A stretch of 64,000 bases of DNA from Chrysopilus asiliformis (GCA_964034945.1 OZ035960.1:68220994-68284993); one strand, 5' to 3'; counted from the first letter of the stretch, positions 22,919 to 35,719 are shown. Made by a program: numbers and translations. The notes: generated by a model not told the origin, from the letters alone.

Positions 22919-24454
22919 AAAGACATGAATTTGTTAAAATTGTTAATATAGTTATATTATGAAAATAGATCTGTTGTATTTCTGCATATACATGTTATGT
23001 GAATTAACTTATGTACTACTAATACTATTTTTTTATTATTTTTTTATTTTGTGTTTTTTTTTATGTTACTACTACAATACTTGTTTCCCTACTTACAGTA
23101 AACTACATTCAATAAACTACTAGCATACCAATAAATTTTTTTTGTAAAGTGTATTTGTCTGTTTGTTACCAATATATAAACTTGACTTCTATGCTTATTT
23201 TAAAAGCAAAAAAAAGCAGGTGTCTGTCTCGTAGAGACGGCCAGAAGACGTGGATCCGCCTTCAACGATCGCCAATAGATATTTAAGTAAGAAATTTTAG
23301 TGAAAAGGAAATTAAGGAAACAAATTTTTATTTAAAACATAACAAAAGCTATAATTGCCAATCTGGCAATTATTGAAAATCCGTATGGTGATTTAAGTGA
23401 ACGGCGAACAGTTGTATCAAAATTCCAGTTTGAAGTCAAACTTTCTAATTAGATTTTTTTAGAATTTTTTCCAATCGGATCTTGATGTGTGGCAGTTTTA
23501 TGTAGAATCATATCCTAAATAATTTTTGTTCTTGCACTATTTTGATAAGAGGCACCGTTTTTGAGATATTCGGTTTCACCATACGGGTATAATAATTTTA
23601 TTTATAATTGGTTTATGATAAGAGAAGTGTGAAATAAATATCATACATACAGTGTTCAAAACGCTCCCATTTCTAGTCTTTCGTTCAAATTAAACGAAGG
23701 TTTGACATAAATTTACTACTATTTCATCGATTCTACTACTATTTTTCGGCCGATTTACTACGATTTCGAAAATCAAAAGTCACAACCCTGAACAGAACTT
23801 TAATGCTGGGAGCGAAATATCGCTCTCTTACTAATGAAATCCATACTTATAGATGTGTGTGCATGATAACCAACAGCCATCGCTCGAGGCTTTCATTCAT
23901 TTTTATGCGAGACCCATAAACCGCTTTGAACAAGAAGCGAAAACTTAAATAGAAATCATTTTCGTTCCCAAGAACGAGAGTCGAAATCCACAGCAAACGC
24001 TTTTGCCGTTAAGAGCGAAAAGAAAGAAATAACATGACATTCAATACATCAGATTCAATACACACAAAGGAGGAGCATAAAGAGTATAAATGTGAAATCT
24101 GTACTATCTGCAAAAACAGCATAGCAATGGCAGAAAAATTTTGATTTTGATCTTTAAAAAAATAATTGAACATAGTTTAACATAACAAAATACCCTAAAC
24201 GATGCTTTAATGTAGGCCTCATCTTATAACACAGTTTCTGTTCGGATGTCACCACAAACTATCGTGTATCATCGATTGCAAATTTGTTATCATGGCAGCA
24301 AGCCGATTTTCTAATTTGTACCCCCATAACCAAAATCCAAGACGTATCCACGTCAAAAAAAAAAAAGAAATAAACTTTTATGACTAAAACATTAAAGGAA
24401 CAGGAGCAACAACAAAGTTAAATTACACAAAGAATTTTGTAGGATTCTATTATA
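22919..24454. other. Unassigned AT-rich stretch with a short family F copy
   Basis: 23335-23591 is a family F element with a large internal deletion: the left end AACAAAAGCTATAATTGCC and TIR CCGTATGGTGA are followed by about 190 bp and then the right TIR TTTCACCATACGGGTAT. Nothing recognised in 22930-23330 or 23600-24450; ORFs are short. Confidence 0.45.
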
Positions 24455-24803
24455 TTAAGTGCTGGTTGAATTTATAACAATCTGTATAGCGTCGTGAAAA
24501 CTATAAACCTCTTCAAAAGTATCTGCGAAAATTGAAGATGTATCTAAATTGGAGAAACACCAGTCGATTTGGGAACCACAGTTAGTGGTCGAAACTCTTT
24601 GGTCTAACAAACTTCGTAGACTCAAATCGCGAAGTTTTTTGCTCATCACATCATTATTATTGATACTACGATCTTGATTAAAATCTCCCAAGATAATCAT
24701 TTTTCGATTGCAAGAAAAAGGTATCCGCAATACATTTTCTGGCTCTTGAATAACGCGTGTTTTTGAAAAACGTGGACTTTTATATAAAGCTAGGAATAAT
24801 ATG
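24455..24803 (-). pseudogene. Helentron endonuclease domain, C-terminal part
   Basis: This is the continuation, on minus, of the gene at 30124-32254 after removal of the hAT 24804-30123. The joined frame reads through the 8-bp TSD without loss. The piece contains ILGDFNQDRS, SQIDWCFSN and a final FHDAIQIVI, which correspond to the GDFN, D and (S)DH motifs of apurinic-type (EEP) endonucleases. Helentron-type Helitrons carry such a domain C-terminal to the helicase. The last motif has Phe-His-Asp, not Ser-Asp-His, so activity is doubtful even before disruption. Translation stops at 24455. Confidence 0.8.
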
Positions 24804-25255
24804 CAGGGGCGTGGCGTCATTGGATGCAAGGGATGCATTGCATCCCTTACAAATCTCACAAAAAAATTGGTAACTGAGTTTTTAAGTTGAAACATTTTTT
24901 TTTTTTTCAAAATTCGATCATAATTAAGTTTGAGTTTATTGTTAGAGTTACTGTTTTGTGCCCTTTGTAGCTTCAATACAACTTAGAGTTACTGTTTTGT
25001 ACCGTTTGTAGCTTCAGTACGGCACAAAATGCATTTTATCATACAGTCGTGATATATTCAAACGCGAATGCCTTTAAAAAAAGAGAGAATTTCTTAACTT
25101 GCCTTTGAAACTGTGTGGAAGCAGAAATTATTTTTGCATCTATGAGTTTTGTACGAAGAGAGATCAAACTAAATTTTAAGAGATGAGAACTTATGTTAAC
25201 GACTGGAGAAAAGAAAAAATGTGGATGCAAAATAAAAAAAAAAAATTTTTTAAAA

Positions 25256-26938
25256 AAAGCTTTTATTAAAAAAAATGCACTAAAAAGAAAAAAATAATTT
25301 TCTGGACGCTGTGTATCACAAATATAAAAGCTTTTTAAAAGCGAGATAAATTTTTATTTTATTGTTTTATGCTTTATCTCGCTTTTTAAAAGCTTTTATA
25401 TTTGTGATACACAGCGTCCAGAAAATTATTTTTTTCTTTTTAGTGCATTTTTTTTAATAAAAGCTTTTTTTAAAAAAAAATTTTTTTTTTTTTTTTTATT
25501 TTGTTCTTTTTAGTCTTCGAATATATAGCTTTACATTTAAGATGTCCTTACAGGCTTTTTAACTTGAGAATCGTATTCAGCGAACCCCAAAACCTGCAGA
25601 ATATATTTTTTCCCGGAACAATTGAAAAAAAGGATAATCACGTTATCCTTACAGGACATTCCGTTATCCTTACAGACTTTTTAATGACAGATTCGGATTC
25701 AGCGACCCCAAAAACCCCCAGAATAGATTTTTTTCCGGAAAATTTGGAGAAAAGGATAATCACGTTATCCTTACAGGACCTTCCGTTATCCTTACAGACT
25801 TTTTGATGACAGATTCGGATTCAGCGACCCCAAAAACCCCAGGATAGATTTTTTCCGGAAAATTTGGAGAAAAGGATAATCACGTTATCCTTACAGGACC
25901 TTCGGTTATCCTTACAGACTTTTTGATGACAGATTCGGATTCAGCGACCCCAAAAACCCCAGAATAGATTTTTTCCGGAAAATTTGGAGAACAGGATTAT
26001 CACGTTATCCTTACAGGACCTTCCGTTATCCTTACAGACTTTTTAATGACAGATTCGGATTCAGCGACCCCAAAAACCCCCAGGATAGATTTTTTTCCGG
26101 AAAATTTGGAGAAAAGGATAATCACGTTATCCTTACAGGACCTTCCGTTATCCTTACTGACTTTTTAATGACAGATTCGGATTCAGTGACCCCAAAAACC
26201 CCAGAATACATTTTTTTCCGGAAAATTTAGAGAAAAGGATAATCACGTTATCCTTACAGGACCTTCCGTTATCCTTACAGACTTTTTAATGACAGATTCG
26301 GATTCAGCGACCCCAAAAACCCCCAGAATAGATTTTTTCCGGAAAATTTGGAGAAAGGGATAATCACGTTATCCTAACAGGACCTTCCGTTATCCCTACA
26401 GACTTTTTAACGACAGATTCGGATTCAGCGACTTCAAAAACCCCCAGAATAGATTTTTTTCCGGAAAATTTGGAGAAAAGGATAATCACGTTATCCTTAC
26501 AGGACCTTCCGTTATCCTTACTGACTTTTTAATAACAGATTCGGATTCAGCGACCCCAAAAACCCCCAGAATAGATTTTTTTCCGGAAAATTTGGAGAAA
26601 AGGATAATCACGTTATCCTTACAGGACCTTCGGTTATCCTTACTGACGTTTTAATGACAGATTCGGATTCAGCGACCCCAAAAACCCCCAGAATAGATTT
26701 TTTTCCGGAAAATTTGGAGAAAAGGATAATCACGTTATCCTTACAGGACCTTCCGTTATCCTTACAAGGGCGAAGTAGTGAAAATATTGTATTGTCATCG
26801 GACTTATATAAGTGTGCAAAATTTCAAGTCAATCGGACAAGTGGAAGTGGGTCAAAATTGGGTTGCAAGATTTGATCTGACAGACAGACAGACAGCCAGA
26901 CAAACAGACACGAAGGCAAGCTAAATAAAAGCTTTTAA
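25256..26938 (+). mobile_element. Pal-B element inside the hAT
   Basis: Head palindrome 25256-25468 (arms TTTTCTGGACGCTGTGTATC and reverse, loop around TTTATTTTATTGTTTTATG). Then about ten tandem units of 116-120 bp (25560-26750), each with AAGGATAATCACGTTATCCT and GTTATCCTTACAGAC. Tail from 26765 (GAAGTAGTGAAAATATTG, then ATTTCAAGTCAATCGGACAA), a short GACA tract and the end AAATAAAAGCTTTT. Ends share AAAAGCTTTTATT as TIR. No gene; the 101-codon and shorter ORFs are just the repeats read through. Confidence 0.8.
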
Positions 26939-27336
26939 AAATTGCTTCCACATCAGCAGAAGTCAAATAATTTGTGCTTTTATTTAAATAACTAAAAAAC
27001 TAAGATCCGTATTTAAAAAGTTTTTTTGGAGGACATTTAGATGATTTTGTTTTGAGTAATTCTATATCTAATATTCATACCTTTTTGAACAAAAAATACG
27101 CGGTTTTCGCGTTTAAAAAAACCATTCCAAAAATAAAAATTTCTTTCGGGCGATCATTTCTCTTTTGCTTCGTAATGTCATATGCAACAGGAAGATGGGA
27201 AATAAGCAATTCGAATCGTTGCTTCCGAGTGAAAATAAGTAAAAAAAATGCATTAAGGCAAATTGGTAGTAGCGTTCCTGCGTGCGTAGTTGTTTATTTA
27301 TTAGTTAAATTGTTTATTTATTAGCGTGTCTTTTTA

Positions 27337-27693
27337 TTGTGTGATTTTTGTGATTTCAATAGTTTGGTAAAAATAGCAGATTGTTGTGTAATCGATAGCT
27401 TATTAAAACAATCATTTAGTTCGCGATCTTTTTCAGAAAAACAAAATATTCTTGATCGCGGGAGACCAAAACCAAAGTTAAATATAATAACAGTAAATAA
27501 AAGTTGTACGAGACGATTTTCGGTCAAAGTTTACGAAGATTTTAATTGGCTTTGCGGTTGTGCAAATAAGCAAAAGTTATTTTGTTGGCCTTGTTTACTT
27601 TTTTCGAAGGATAACAACATTTGGCAATCTGTAAGTTACAGCGATTTAAATAATTTTCATAAAGCTCTTCAGAAGAATTCTCTTCAGAATTAG
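27337..27693 (+). pseudogene. hAT transposase, TTF zinc-finger N-terminal fragment
   Basis: About 115 residues. It reads LLKQSFSSRSFSEKQNILDR, GRPKPKLN and then FNWLCGCANKQKLFCWPCLLF, the TTF-type zinc finger found at the N-terminus of ZMYM/hAT transposases; it contributes to DNA binding. It ends in HKALQKN and stop codons at 27690. The RNase H-like DDE domain and the hAT dimerisation domain are absent, and the 3' part of the element follows directly, so the gene was deleted internally. The remnant at 1111-1218/4586-5061 shares this 3' junction; the deletion is older than both copies. Confidence 0.75.
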
Positions 27694-28010
27694 CAATTCT
27701 GAGTTAAGAACGATCTTGGTGTATCCGGGTTTATGCGGACAATCGTAAATATTTTATTTTATAACTGTATTTTTTATACAAAAATATCATCAATTTACTT
27801 TTTCTCTCGATTCGGATATATAAGTGTCTCGAATTAAAAACAAACACATTATAATTGCGTAGTCTGAGCATCAAAGATCGGATGCATTTTTCATAATCAT
27901 AAAGTATCTACAAGTTATTTTAGTGTTTTGAACTTTTTATTATTTTATTGTCATTCATTTAAGTAGCTAACGAGAGATGTATTTTTGCACAACACAAAAA
28001 ATACCTTTAA

Positions 28011-30036
28011 TCTTTATATATAAAAATGAATCGTGGTCCGTTTGACTATCCATAACTCGGCTGAATATAATCCGATTTGCATGGGGTTTTTTTTGTTGGA
28101 TTCTTATTGCAACATATAAAAACACAACGGAGCCGAAAATTGGAAATTTCTACCGGAAAAGTTGGAAAATCTTGGAAAACCGAAATTGCATACTTTCAGG
28201 GGAGCGGTTTTCTGGTTTGCACTTTCAGTAATTCCAAATCAAAAATCTCGAATCTTTTTTCGTTTTGTTGGAAAAGTCGAGAAAAATTTTGGGGAAAAAC
28301 GGGAATATCGGAAAAATTGAAATTTGCATATTGTATGGGATTATGGTATGGAAGGAGAAAATATTGTATTTGGAATTGAAAAACGGAAAATTTTGTACCT
28401 CACAATAATTTTATCGCCAACAGATGGCGTTACGCTCTCAGACTCGCGTTTGACAACTGAGAAATATATTCGCTCTTTCCTCATTGATGATTGATGCGAA
28501 GCGGTTGTTTATCGATATAGTGCGCAAATTATCGCTGTTTTTCCCACTTTTAAATCGTCGAAAGTATTTTATTTTGTGTACAACGAAGTGAATCAAGGAA
28601 TTTACTCAGTGACCAAGTAAAATTAAATGGATTGGTGTTGTCATTATTCATTTTGTGGAGAACGAATTTAAATAATGTATTTTGTCACCAACCAATTCGT
28701 TTATTTAAAATAAATCTATTTGTATGGGAGAGGGAGGTAGGAGTGGTCCAACTGAATAGATAAGTTGTATAAAATCATGTTCTAAACAAATTTCGTCTTT
28801 ATAAACTTTTCGATACGATGCACAGTTTTCGAGAAAATAAAGAAAAAGTATTCAATTTGTATCGGGGAGGGGAAAGAGGTAGTCTAACTAAATTTTGATG
28901 TATAGATAAGTTATGTAAAATCATATTCAAAAGACATTTTAGCTTTATAAATTTTTCAATGCGATTCGCCTTTTTTGAGAAAATTGCGTAAAAAGTCTCA
29001 TTTATATGGAGAAGGGAATGGTCCGATTTTGCCAGTTCAAGAACCTATCATTGCCATTTACGAGAAACGCAACTGTAAATATTTCAAATCTCTAGCTCAA
29101 TCCTTCCGAAAGTTATGATATTCACGGATATATAGACGGACAGACGACCGAGAGACAGACGGGCAGACGACAGAGAGACAGACGGGCAGACAGACGGTCG
29201 GACATGCCAAAATCAAAATCTTTTGTCATCCCAAACACCCTGGTGTAGTTCATTTTTGTGTCCAGCGATTGGTTTGATAAGTTACAACTAAATCTAATAT
29301 ACTTCAATATGATTCTCATATAGTGTGGAGGTCCCCAATCTGGAGTGCAGCAACAAACTTATTGGGGTGCGGAAGCGTTTTTTTTTTTGATTTGTGCGAT
29401 AGTTATAAATTTTTTTGATTTGTGAGATGGAGTAACGTATAACCAACATAGACTATGTATCTTGACCACGGTTTATAGTTAGGTGTGGTCGCGGTATCGG
29501 CTCCCCTTTCACCCCCTCACCTGTTAACTTCTGAACCACTGAAGGGATTTGAATATGGTTTTCAGTGTTGGGCAGGTCAATCATAAAAGAAATTTTCATC
29601 CACTCAAACTACTCCGCTCTACATGGTGCGAGCCCCCTCTCCTGCTATCTACCAAACTACAGAACGGATTTTTATACAATTTTTAGTGTTGGATAGGTTA
29701 TCTGTCAGGGTAAATTTTCGACCAATCCCCTTCTCAGCTATCTCTGAAACTATTTTATGGTTGTTCAACATATGTTACAACATAAATGCAAAAATCTTAA
29801 GGGTCTGGCAATAAGGGAATTCGCTCTATTCCCTTTCTCCCAAGCAGATGAAAAAAATATTTGCAATTTTCTTGAAAACAGTGCGTCATACCAAAAAAAT
29901 TATGAACAAAAAATTGTTTGAAATATAATTACTGCATAATTTTTCTATACATCAAAATACTTTTGAAAAAAAAAAGGATTTTTTCATATTCAAAAATTTA
30001 TTACTACCCGGGCAACGCCGGGTTCTTTCAAGCTAG
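28011..30036 (+). mobile_element. Helitron, non-autonomous, 2,026 bp
   Basis: Starts TCTTTATATATAAAAATGAA at 28011 after A; ends with the hairpin ACCCGGGCAACGCCGGGT and CTAG at 30033-30036 before T. The hAT remnant at 4960-5000 is the uninterrupted version of the insertion site, which fixes both ends. It is the same family as 1219-4585 but lacks the nested hAT element. A GACGGACAGAC tract is at 29136-29200. The ORF fragments in it are not conserved with the other copy. Confidence 0.9.
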
Positions 30037-30123
30037 TAATAACATAAAAATCTTAAGTTGGCAATTAAATTCCAAAAAATTAAAATTTGCATCCCTAGCT
30101 TCAAAACTCACGCCACGCCCCTG

Positions 30124-32254
30124 ATAATATGTCATGAAATTCAAACAAAACATATTGGAAAACATGATTATTTTCACAGATTTGTTGTACTTTTACAACA
30201 TTGATAAGTGAGGCAATTGAATTCTTAGCAAAACAGAGTATCCCATTGTGTTTTCTTATATTTTGCCCTCCGCTGTTATCTAACCTAGCGACAATGGAAT
30301 ATTGATCTAAGTCATACTCCTCATTGGGCAATGTCCAAGTTTCTACAAAACATAGGATATCGAGTGACAAAACTAAATTGTTGCATTTAATATCTTCGAT
30401 GTGTTTGTGTAAACTTTGGACGTTATGGAATAAGACGCTAAATTTATTAAGGAATTTATCTTTCAAATTTGCAAAATGAGGCGTTAGAAGTTTTTCTGCA
30501 TTCAAAGATACTAACTCTGTAGAAACGGGATCAGAAGCTGTAGGAGATTTTGGTGATTTGAATTTCCCGATTAAAAAGAGACCAGAAGCTTTTGTTGCTC
30601 GGCTACATGCCACATACAAATGGGCCCGTGTCATACCAGGGGTTAAATGAACAGCAACGTTAACATAAGTGGATCCCTGACTTTTGTGGATAGCAATAGC
30701 TTCGGCTGGGACGACCGGAAACTGGGACCTCTCAATTACGACTCGATCATTGGATTTATATTGAAAACTTTTAACTGATTTTTCTATAGGAGTCCAATTT
30801 AAGTTTTCAGAATGTGTTCGTTTAGAACGCCCGTCTTGACCGATAGATAATTCTTCGAATTGAATCCATAAGCGAATTGGCACGCGAGCACCATTTCCGA
30901 GTACCCCGAATTCTATATCCATTAACTGCCCTGTTGCGCCATTAACTAACCCGTCAGCAGTATTGATATTTACTGTTATCATATACTTGGCGGTTTTCTT
31001 TAACAGAAGATTTGATGGCAATCCAAGAGTCTCAGAAGTTTTTAATTCTTTAGCCCGATCTGCAATCTGGTTTCGCGAATTTTCCGGAATTGGCCTTTTA
31101 ACTTTGTCCTCGGCCTCTGAGATTACAGGATCAGATTGGATTAAGTTTAATCTATACGTGTTGAATTCATTTACATCGTCGTTTGATTTGAATAAATGTA
31201 TGGCCTCCTGAGGAACTGCTTCGGGGGTGCATTCTCTTGACTTGAAAAGCGCTATATCAGTACTTGTCATTTTCCCAAGCGCCATGTTATTTAGGGCGGT
31301 TCCAAAATTCAAGTCATCCCTTTGTCGCATTATTTTAGTAAGTGGGAAAAATTTAAAAAGATTCAATGTTGATCCAGCTACAATGCCATACACATAATTT
31401 CTGCTAGATTGAAACACCCATCTATCCCCAACAGGAGCAAGTTGTCTTAAATCTCCAAAAACTATAACAGATTTGCCACCAAATAGAGATGTACTTCTAA
31501 AAATCTGCTTTAATCTGGAATCGATGTGGGATAGCATTTTAGCACCCACCATTGATATCTCGTCGATTATAATTAATTGAAGATTTTGGAGCTTTGAATA
31601 AATTGTATTAGCAATGTCGCTGCTAAGGGGCCTAATTTCCGAATGTGATTGGTTGATGGGTAAAGAAAAGATAGAATGAAGGGTAGCTCCATTTATATTA
31701 AAAGCAGCTTTTCCGGTAGGTGCGCATAAAACGACCTTGACATCATCAGGGTTGGCTCCAGGTCGCGAATTAAGTCGTTTGGTCAACGCATTATAGAGTG
31801 CAGTAATTAGTCTACTCTTTCCTGTCCCAGCACCCCCGCTAACAAATTCATAAAAGTTTGTTCCATTTTTTATGTTATGTAAAACGTGGTTAAAATACAG
31901 CCTCTGCTCGGTATTTAATGATCGAATAATTTGGGAAAAGTCTAGATCGGAAATTAGTGGTGGCAATTTTATTACACGGGTTTCGTTATCCTGGGGAACA
32001 TTATCATCTATTATTCGGACATTCGGTTCCACATTTGGGATTTGAAAGGGGCGAAGATCCGGATGGTCGTCATTCTGAATTTCTTCGGTATTTTCAAGAA
32101 ATCTTACATTTTGTGCAGCGATTAGGGCATTGTCAAGCTCATCGTCATTCTCAAAACAATTGAACTTGCGACGAACAGTATTAATCGCAATGAGATATTG
32201 TTGACAGAGAGTCTCACAATTTTGCTGCAAAATATCACGTTCTTCATTGCGCAA
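30124..32254 (-). pseudogene. Helentron PIF1-type helicase fused to endonuclease
   Basis: A long frame, about 710 codons up to the hAT insertion. Helicase motifs: Walker A GGAGTGKS at about residue 138, Walker B LIIIDEISM at about 228, FGDLRQLAPVG, LTKIMRQ, then AIAIHKSQGST and YVACSRA near residue 570. At about residue 610 the endonuclease begins (FSVLFHNVQSLH, DILCFVETW with the catalytic Glu). The piece 24455-24803 completes it. Helitron Rep/Hel proteins unwind and replicate the element by rolling circle; the endonuclease is typical for the Helentron branch. Upstream, the Rep part is in other frames, so this copy is dead. Confidence 0.88.
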
Positions 32255-33708
32255 GGCAAGAAAAGCATGACCTGTTCTCGAAAATAATTATCGCGTTCCT
32301 GAATCATTTTATATCTGCGATACCGAATGACACAGGGTTTGGTTATTTTTCGTAAGAATCCGCTGGAATCCTTAAGCCATAGTGGCTCGCCGGTAACTTC
32401 CTCATTTCCTTCTCCATCATCATTATTGGGATTTGATGAACAGACAGATGAAAATTTATAGTATGCGGTGAATTCAGCAAGAGATATATTTTCGAGGGAG
32501 TCAGTACGCTGTACATAGTTCAGTAAATTTGAGACGAAAATATCAGTTGAATCTTGCGGTAGTTCTTTCAACTGTTTTTGAGATTTAACAATACGGACAC
32601 GTTCATTTGGGGGACTGGTGTTAATAAACTCAACCGCATTACTACTTTCTGACATCCGAATGCCGAGAATATTATACACTGCTTCCTGAGCTGAGATTTC
32701 TAGCCCATGAATAAATTTATTCCCTAGATGTTGGAGTTTTTGTTTAACAGTATAATTGTCGCTTGAGATCTCGTCCATGACTTCCCGCATATGGAAACTC
32801 CTTTGTTAGATTTGTTAATAGAATTAACAATATAACCGCAACAAGCATAAGCATCCATTACAAACTGAATGTCCATGTTTGCTCGGTGCAAACTGAGAAT
32901 ACAAGGATTGTATGCGTTCAGCATAATTGCATCTAAAGATCTTTTGAGAAAAATGGTTGGCTTTTTTAAATTTGCCCGAAGCGCCGAAATATAAGAATCT
33001 CTAGACATCTCAATATTTCCTAGAAACGTATCGAATGAGCAATTGGGAATGGACGTGGTTTTTGCTGCTTCATTCAAATATTCTCTAATTTTATCATAAT
33101 TTTCGTTATGAGTATTAGAAGTTTCAGAATTGTCGAGTGGAGTAAGAATAATGGTTTTATCCATTGGAGGATATGGCATGCCGAATCGACAAAACTTCTG
33201 TCCTCTCTACAGATGGGTAAGTGGAAATGTCAGAAAGATCAAGACTTGGGGCATTATGAAGCCAGTACAATCCATGGACATGGGGAGAACCACGGTGTTG
33301 GAATTCAACACGAAAATAATAGTTAATTACATGGGAATCACCAAAAATTACTCCTGGCTGCTTGAAAAGTTTGAACAGGGCGCGAAAGCGATGATCAAAA
33401 TATCTCAAACACGTGACTGGATCTGATCTAATGAGTCTAGCTTTCGTGCTGAAATCTAAATTTTCTGCATCACTAGGTGAGATCTCCCTCTTATCAATGA
33501 CTTTAGATAAGATACAAAGGAGTTCGGACCACTTTGTTTCGGCAGCCGAGAGGGTGATGAAAAAAGTGGGAATTTCAAATTGCCGAATCATAGCAACAAC
33601 TTTTTTCTTTTCGGACTCCCAATGGGATGGGGTCGATCTTAACTTTTTAAAAATTTTATACCCTTCGTCGTGCTGTATTAAATTTTCAATGTGGCTATCA
33701 TTAACCAA
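32122..33708 (-). pseudogene. Helentron Rep (HUH) region, frameshifted
   Basis: Three overlapping minus frames (33708-33157, 33179-32724, 32790-32122) form the Rep part. The first has FFITLSAAETKWSELL and the HUH motif in RVEFQHRGSPHVHGLYWL (about 33310-33260). The second has AYNPCILSLHRANMDIQFVM and a tail with AYACCGYIVNSINKS, the place of the catalytic Tyr pair. In this copy the pair reads YACCGY, with one extra Cys. The third frame bridges to the helicase. At least two frameshifts break the protein. Confidence 0.8.
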
Positions 33709-33749
33709 ATCTCCAGCTGTGTGGGAACGACTACCGCGACTCTTTTTCC

Positions 33750-35640
33750 TTAGGCAAATTGAAATAGAGTTTTTGATAGAGATAAGCTCGTTTTTTTGTA
33801 CGTATAAAAGATCTTTTCATTTGTAGTGCATCGACGATCATACCGTCGAATTTCGGAACGCGCGATTTTGCTGTAAGTTAAATTTGTTATCCGAGGTTGT
33901 CCACAATATATGGAGGGGAAAGATAATTCTTCTGCATGTCTATCGAAAACTAAATCGACCGGTCTTTGACCTTCACCAGGAGCTAGGGCAATATTTTCCA
34001 GTGGAATGTTTTCGAGAAGGGTCTCTTGCCCTCCCGGGTTGACGTCTTCAGGATCTAATTGGTCAATATTGTCGATATTTTCTTCTATAGTTCTATCCAA
34101 TAGAGAATTGACAATTTCTCTGTCTTGTTGTGTGACTGTAAACGTTGCTCTATCATCAGGATTAGGATATTGCTGTAACCAATTGTCCGACAAGGTCACA
34201 CCATTGCAATATATAAGGGCTGCCTTATTAAATATTGGATTGCGGCAAAAACTTTGAATGGACGAATGCTTTCGACCAAAAAACTATGGGCGTATTGTAA
34301 TCTACGCTTTAAGTGAACCTGGATAACGTGAGTGTTATCAAAAGTTCTAGGAAGTGCACTAACTGTGGTGTTAAGGCTCTGATTTGCATAAAAGGAATTC
34401 GGGGGGCTATTAACCGTTGTTCTAGGCACTCCAGTCCTTGAAGACATTCGGGTATCACAGGAAAATCAAGACCATTTGCTAGGCAAATATTGGGAATTTG
34501 TCCACTAATAATTCCCCTATGGCAGTTTTGGCAAAAAGTATATGTATCGATCCGACTAGGGAATTTCTCGGATAGATAAAATGTTTTGACAACGAATTCT
34601 GGATTATTTAGGTGTTTCCGAATAAGTGGTTGTTTTTGAATTTTTTAATGTCAGACGGAAACCATAACCCCCCGCAACATATACAAATTTCGGTTGGACC
34701 CTGCCGTACTATATCAGAATAATTAGTAAAAAAGCGTTCGCGATTACGGTTTCTTTCACCTTGCAAATATTCCTCGCGTTGCTCAGGTTCCATTATGGCC
34801 CGCGATGCGATGTTACGACGGGACTGCCTCACGGTTTCTGCCTGACGATTGCTGGGTATATTTCTGTGACGTCGAACCCTCTCATTTGACAAAGTTACAC
34901 GGCGAGATGTGATTCCGCGTATAGTTTCACGACGCGTTATTTGGGAAATAGTATTGCTACGTTGTTCTTGTCGCCTCCGGACCCGGTCGGAGCGTCTGAG
35001 TGCTAGAGTTACGTTCTTGTTCCCGATCACGATATTCGAGATCCTGGCGCCTTAGAGAATGTTGCGCGGTATTACGTCCCTGTTCGCGATCACGATATTC
35101 GAGATCCTGGCGCCTTAGAGAATGTTGCGCGGTATCACGTCCCTGTTCCCGATCACGATATTCAGGATCTTGGCGCCTGAGGGAATGTTCGTCGGTATTA
35201 CGTCCCTGTTCCCGATCACGATATTCAGGGTCTTGGCGCCTAACGGAATGCTCCTCGGTATTACGTCCCTGTTCCCAATCACGATATTCAGGGTCTTGGC
35301 GCCTACGGGAATGTTACGCGGTATCACGTCCCTGTTCCCGATCACGATATTCAGGGTCTTGGCGCCTACGGGAATGTTGCGCGGTATCACGTCCCTGTTC
35401 CCGATCACGATATTCAGGGTCCTGGCGCCTAAGGGAATGATGTGCGGTATCACGTTCCTGTTCTAAAGCGCGATAAGACTTGTTAGACCGTGCCAAATTT
35501 CGCGCAATGCCGTCTCGAATGCGTTCAGCATTTCGATGTGGGCTATTTCGACGGTTTATACGCATTGATTGGGTTCTAACCGTTTTTCTTTGGCTAACAG
35601 ATTGTTTTCGTAATTTAGGCATTTTAACAAAAATCGAAGC
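33750..35640 (-). pseudogene. Helentron N-terminal region with peptide repeats
   Basis: Broken frames at 34199-33750, 34447-34196, 35030-34608 and 35622-35010. The N-terminus (MPKLRKQSVSQRKTVRTQS at 35622) is very basic. It is followed by seven repeats of about 63 bp (35020-35470), each reading an RRQDPEYRDREQGRDTAQHS-like charged peptide. Then comes a segment with TEICICCGGLWFPSDIK (34720-34650), the Cys-containing domain seen before Rep in this type of element. Several stops and frameshifts are present. The repeats probably form a helical, DNA-binding or multimerising tail. Confidence 0.7.
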
Positions 35641-35719
35641 AAATTTATAATTCCAGAAAGAAAAAAAGATATATTAGCTTACCTAGAGCAATGAAGAAAA
35701 TTGCACTAAATTTAAAAAT

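Larger units (their letters stand above)
24804..30123 (+). mobile_element. TTF-type hAT element with nested insertions
   Basis: 5' terminus CAGGGGCGTGGCGTCATTGG at 24804; 3' terminus GCCACGCCCCTG ending at 30123. The 8-bp TSD ATAATATG is perfect at 24796-24803 and 30124-30131. It interrupts the Helentron gene. Net of a Pal-B element (25256-26938) and a Helitron (28011-30036) it is about 1.6 kb and encodes only an N-terminal zinc-finger fragment. A strong palindrome AAGGGATGCATTGCATCCCT lies about 20 bp inside the 5' end. Confidence 0.9.

Noticed and set aside
25560..26760. CRISPR-like array
   Set aside because: Units of about 118 bp are repeated along their whole length without unique spacers; eukaryotic context; no cas genes.
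26654..26875. Conserved small protein (TDSDSATPKTPRIDFFPENL) repeated at 37971 and 54008
   Set aside because: It is the Pal-B unit and tail in one frame; the repeated nucleotide sequence explains the repeated peptide and other units are out of frame.
35000..35466. Plus-strand repeat ORFs (SRSRYSGSWRL, ITSLFPITIFRVLAP)
   Set aside because: Antisense or other frame of the 63-bp repeats of the Helentron N-terminus.
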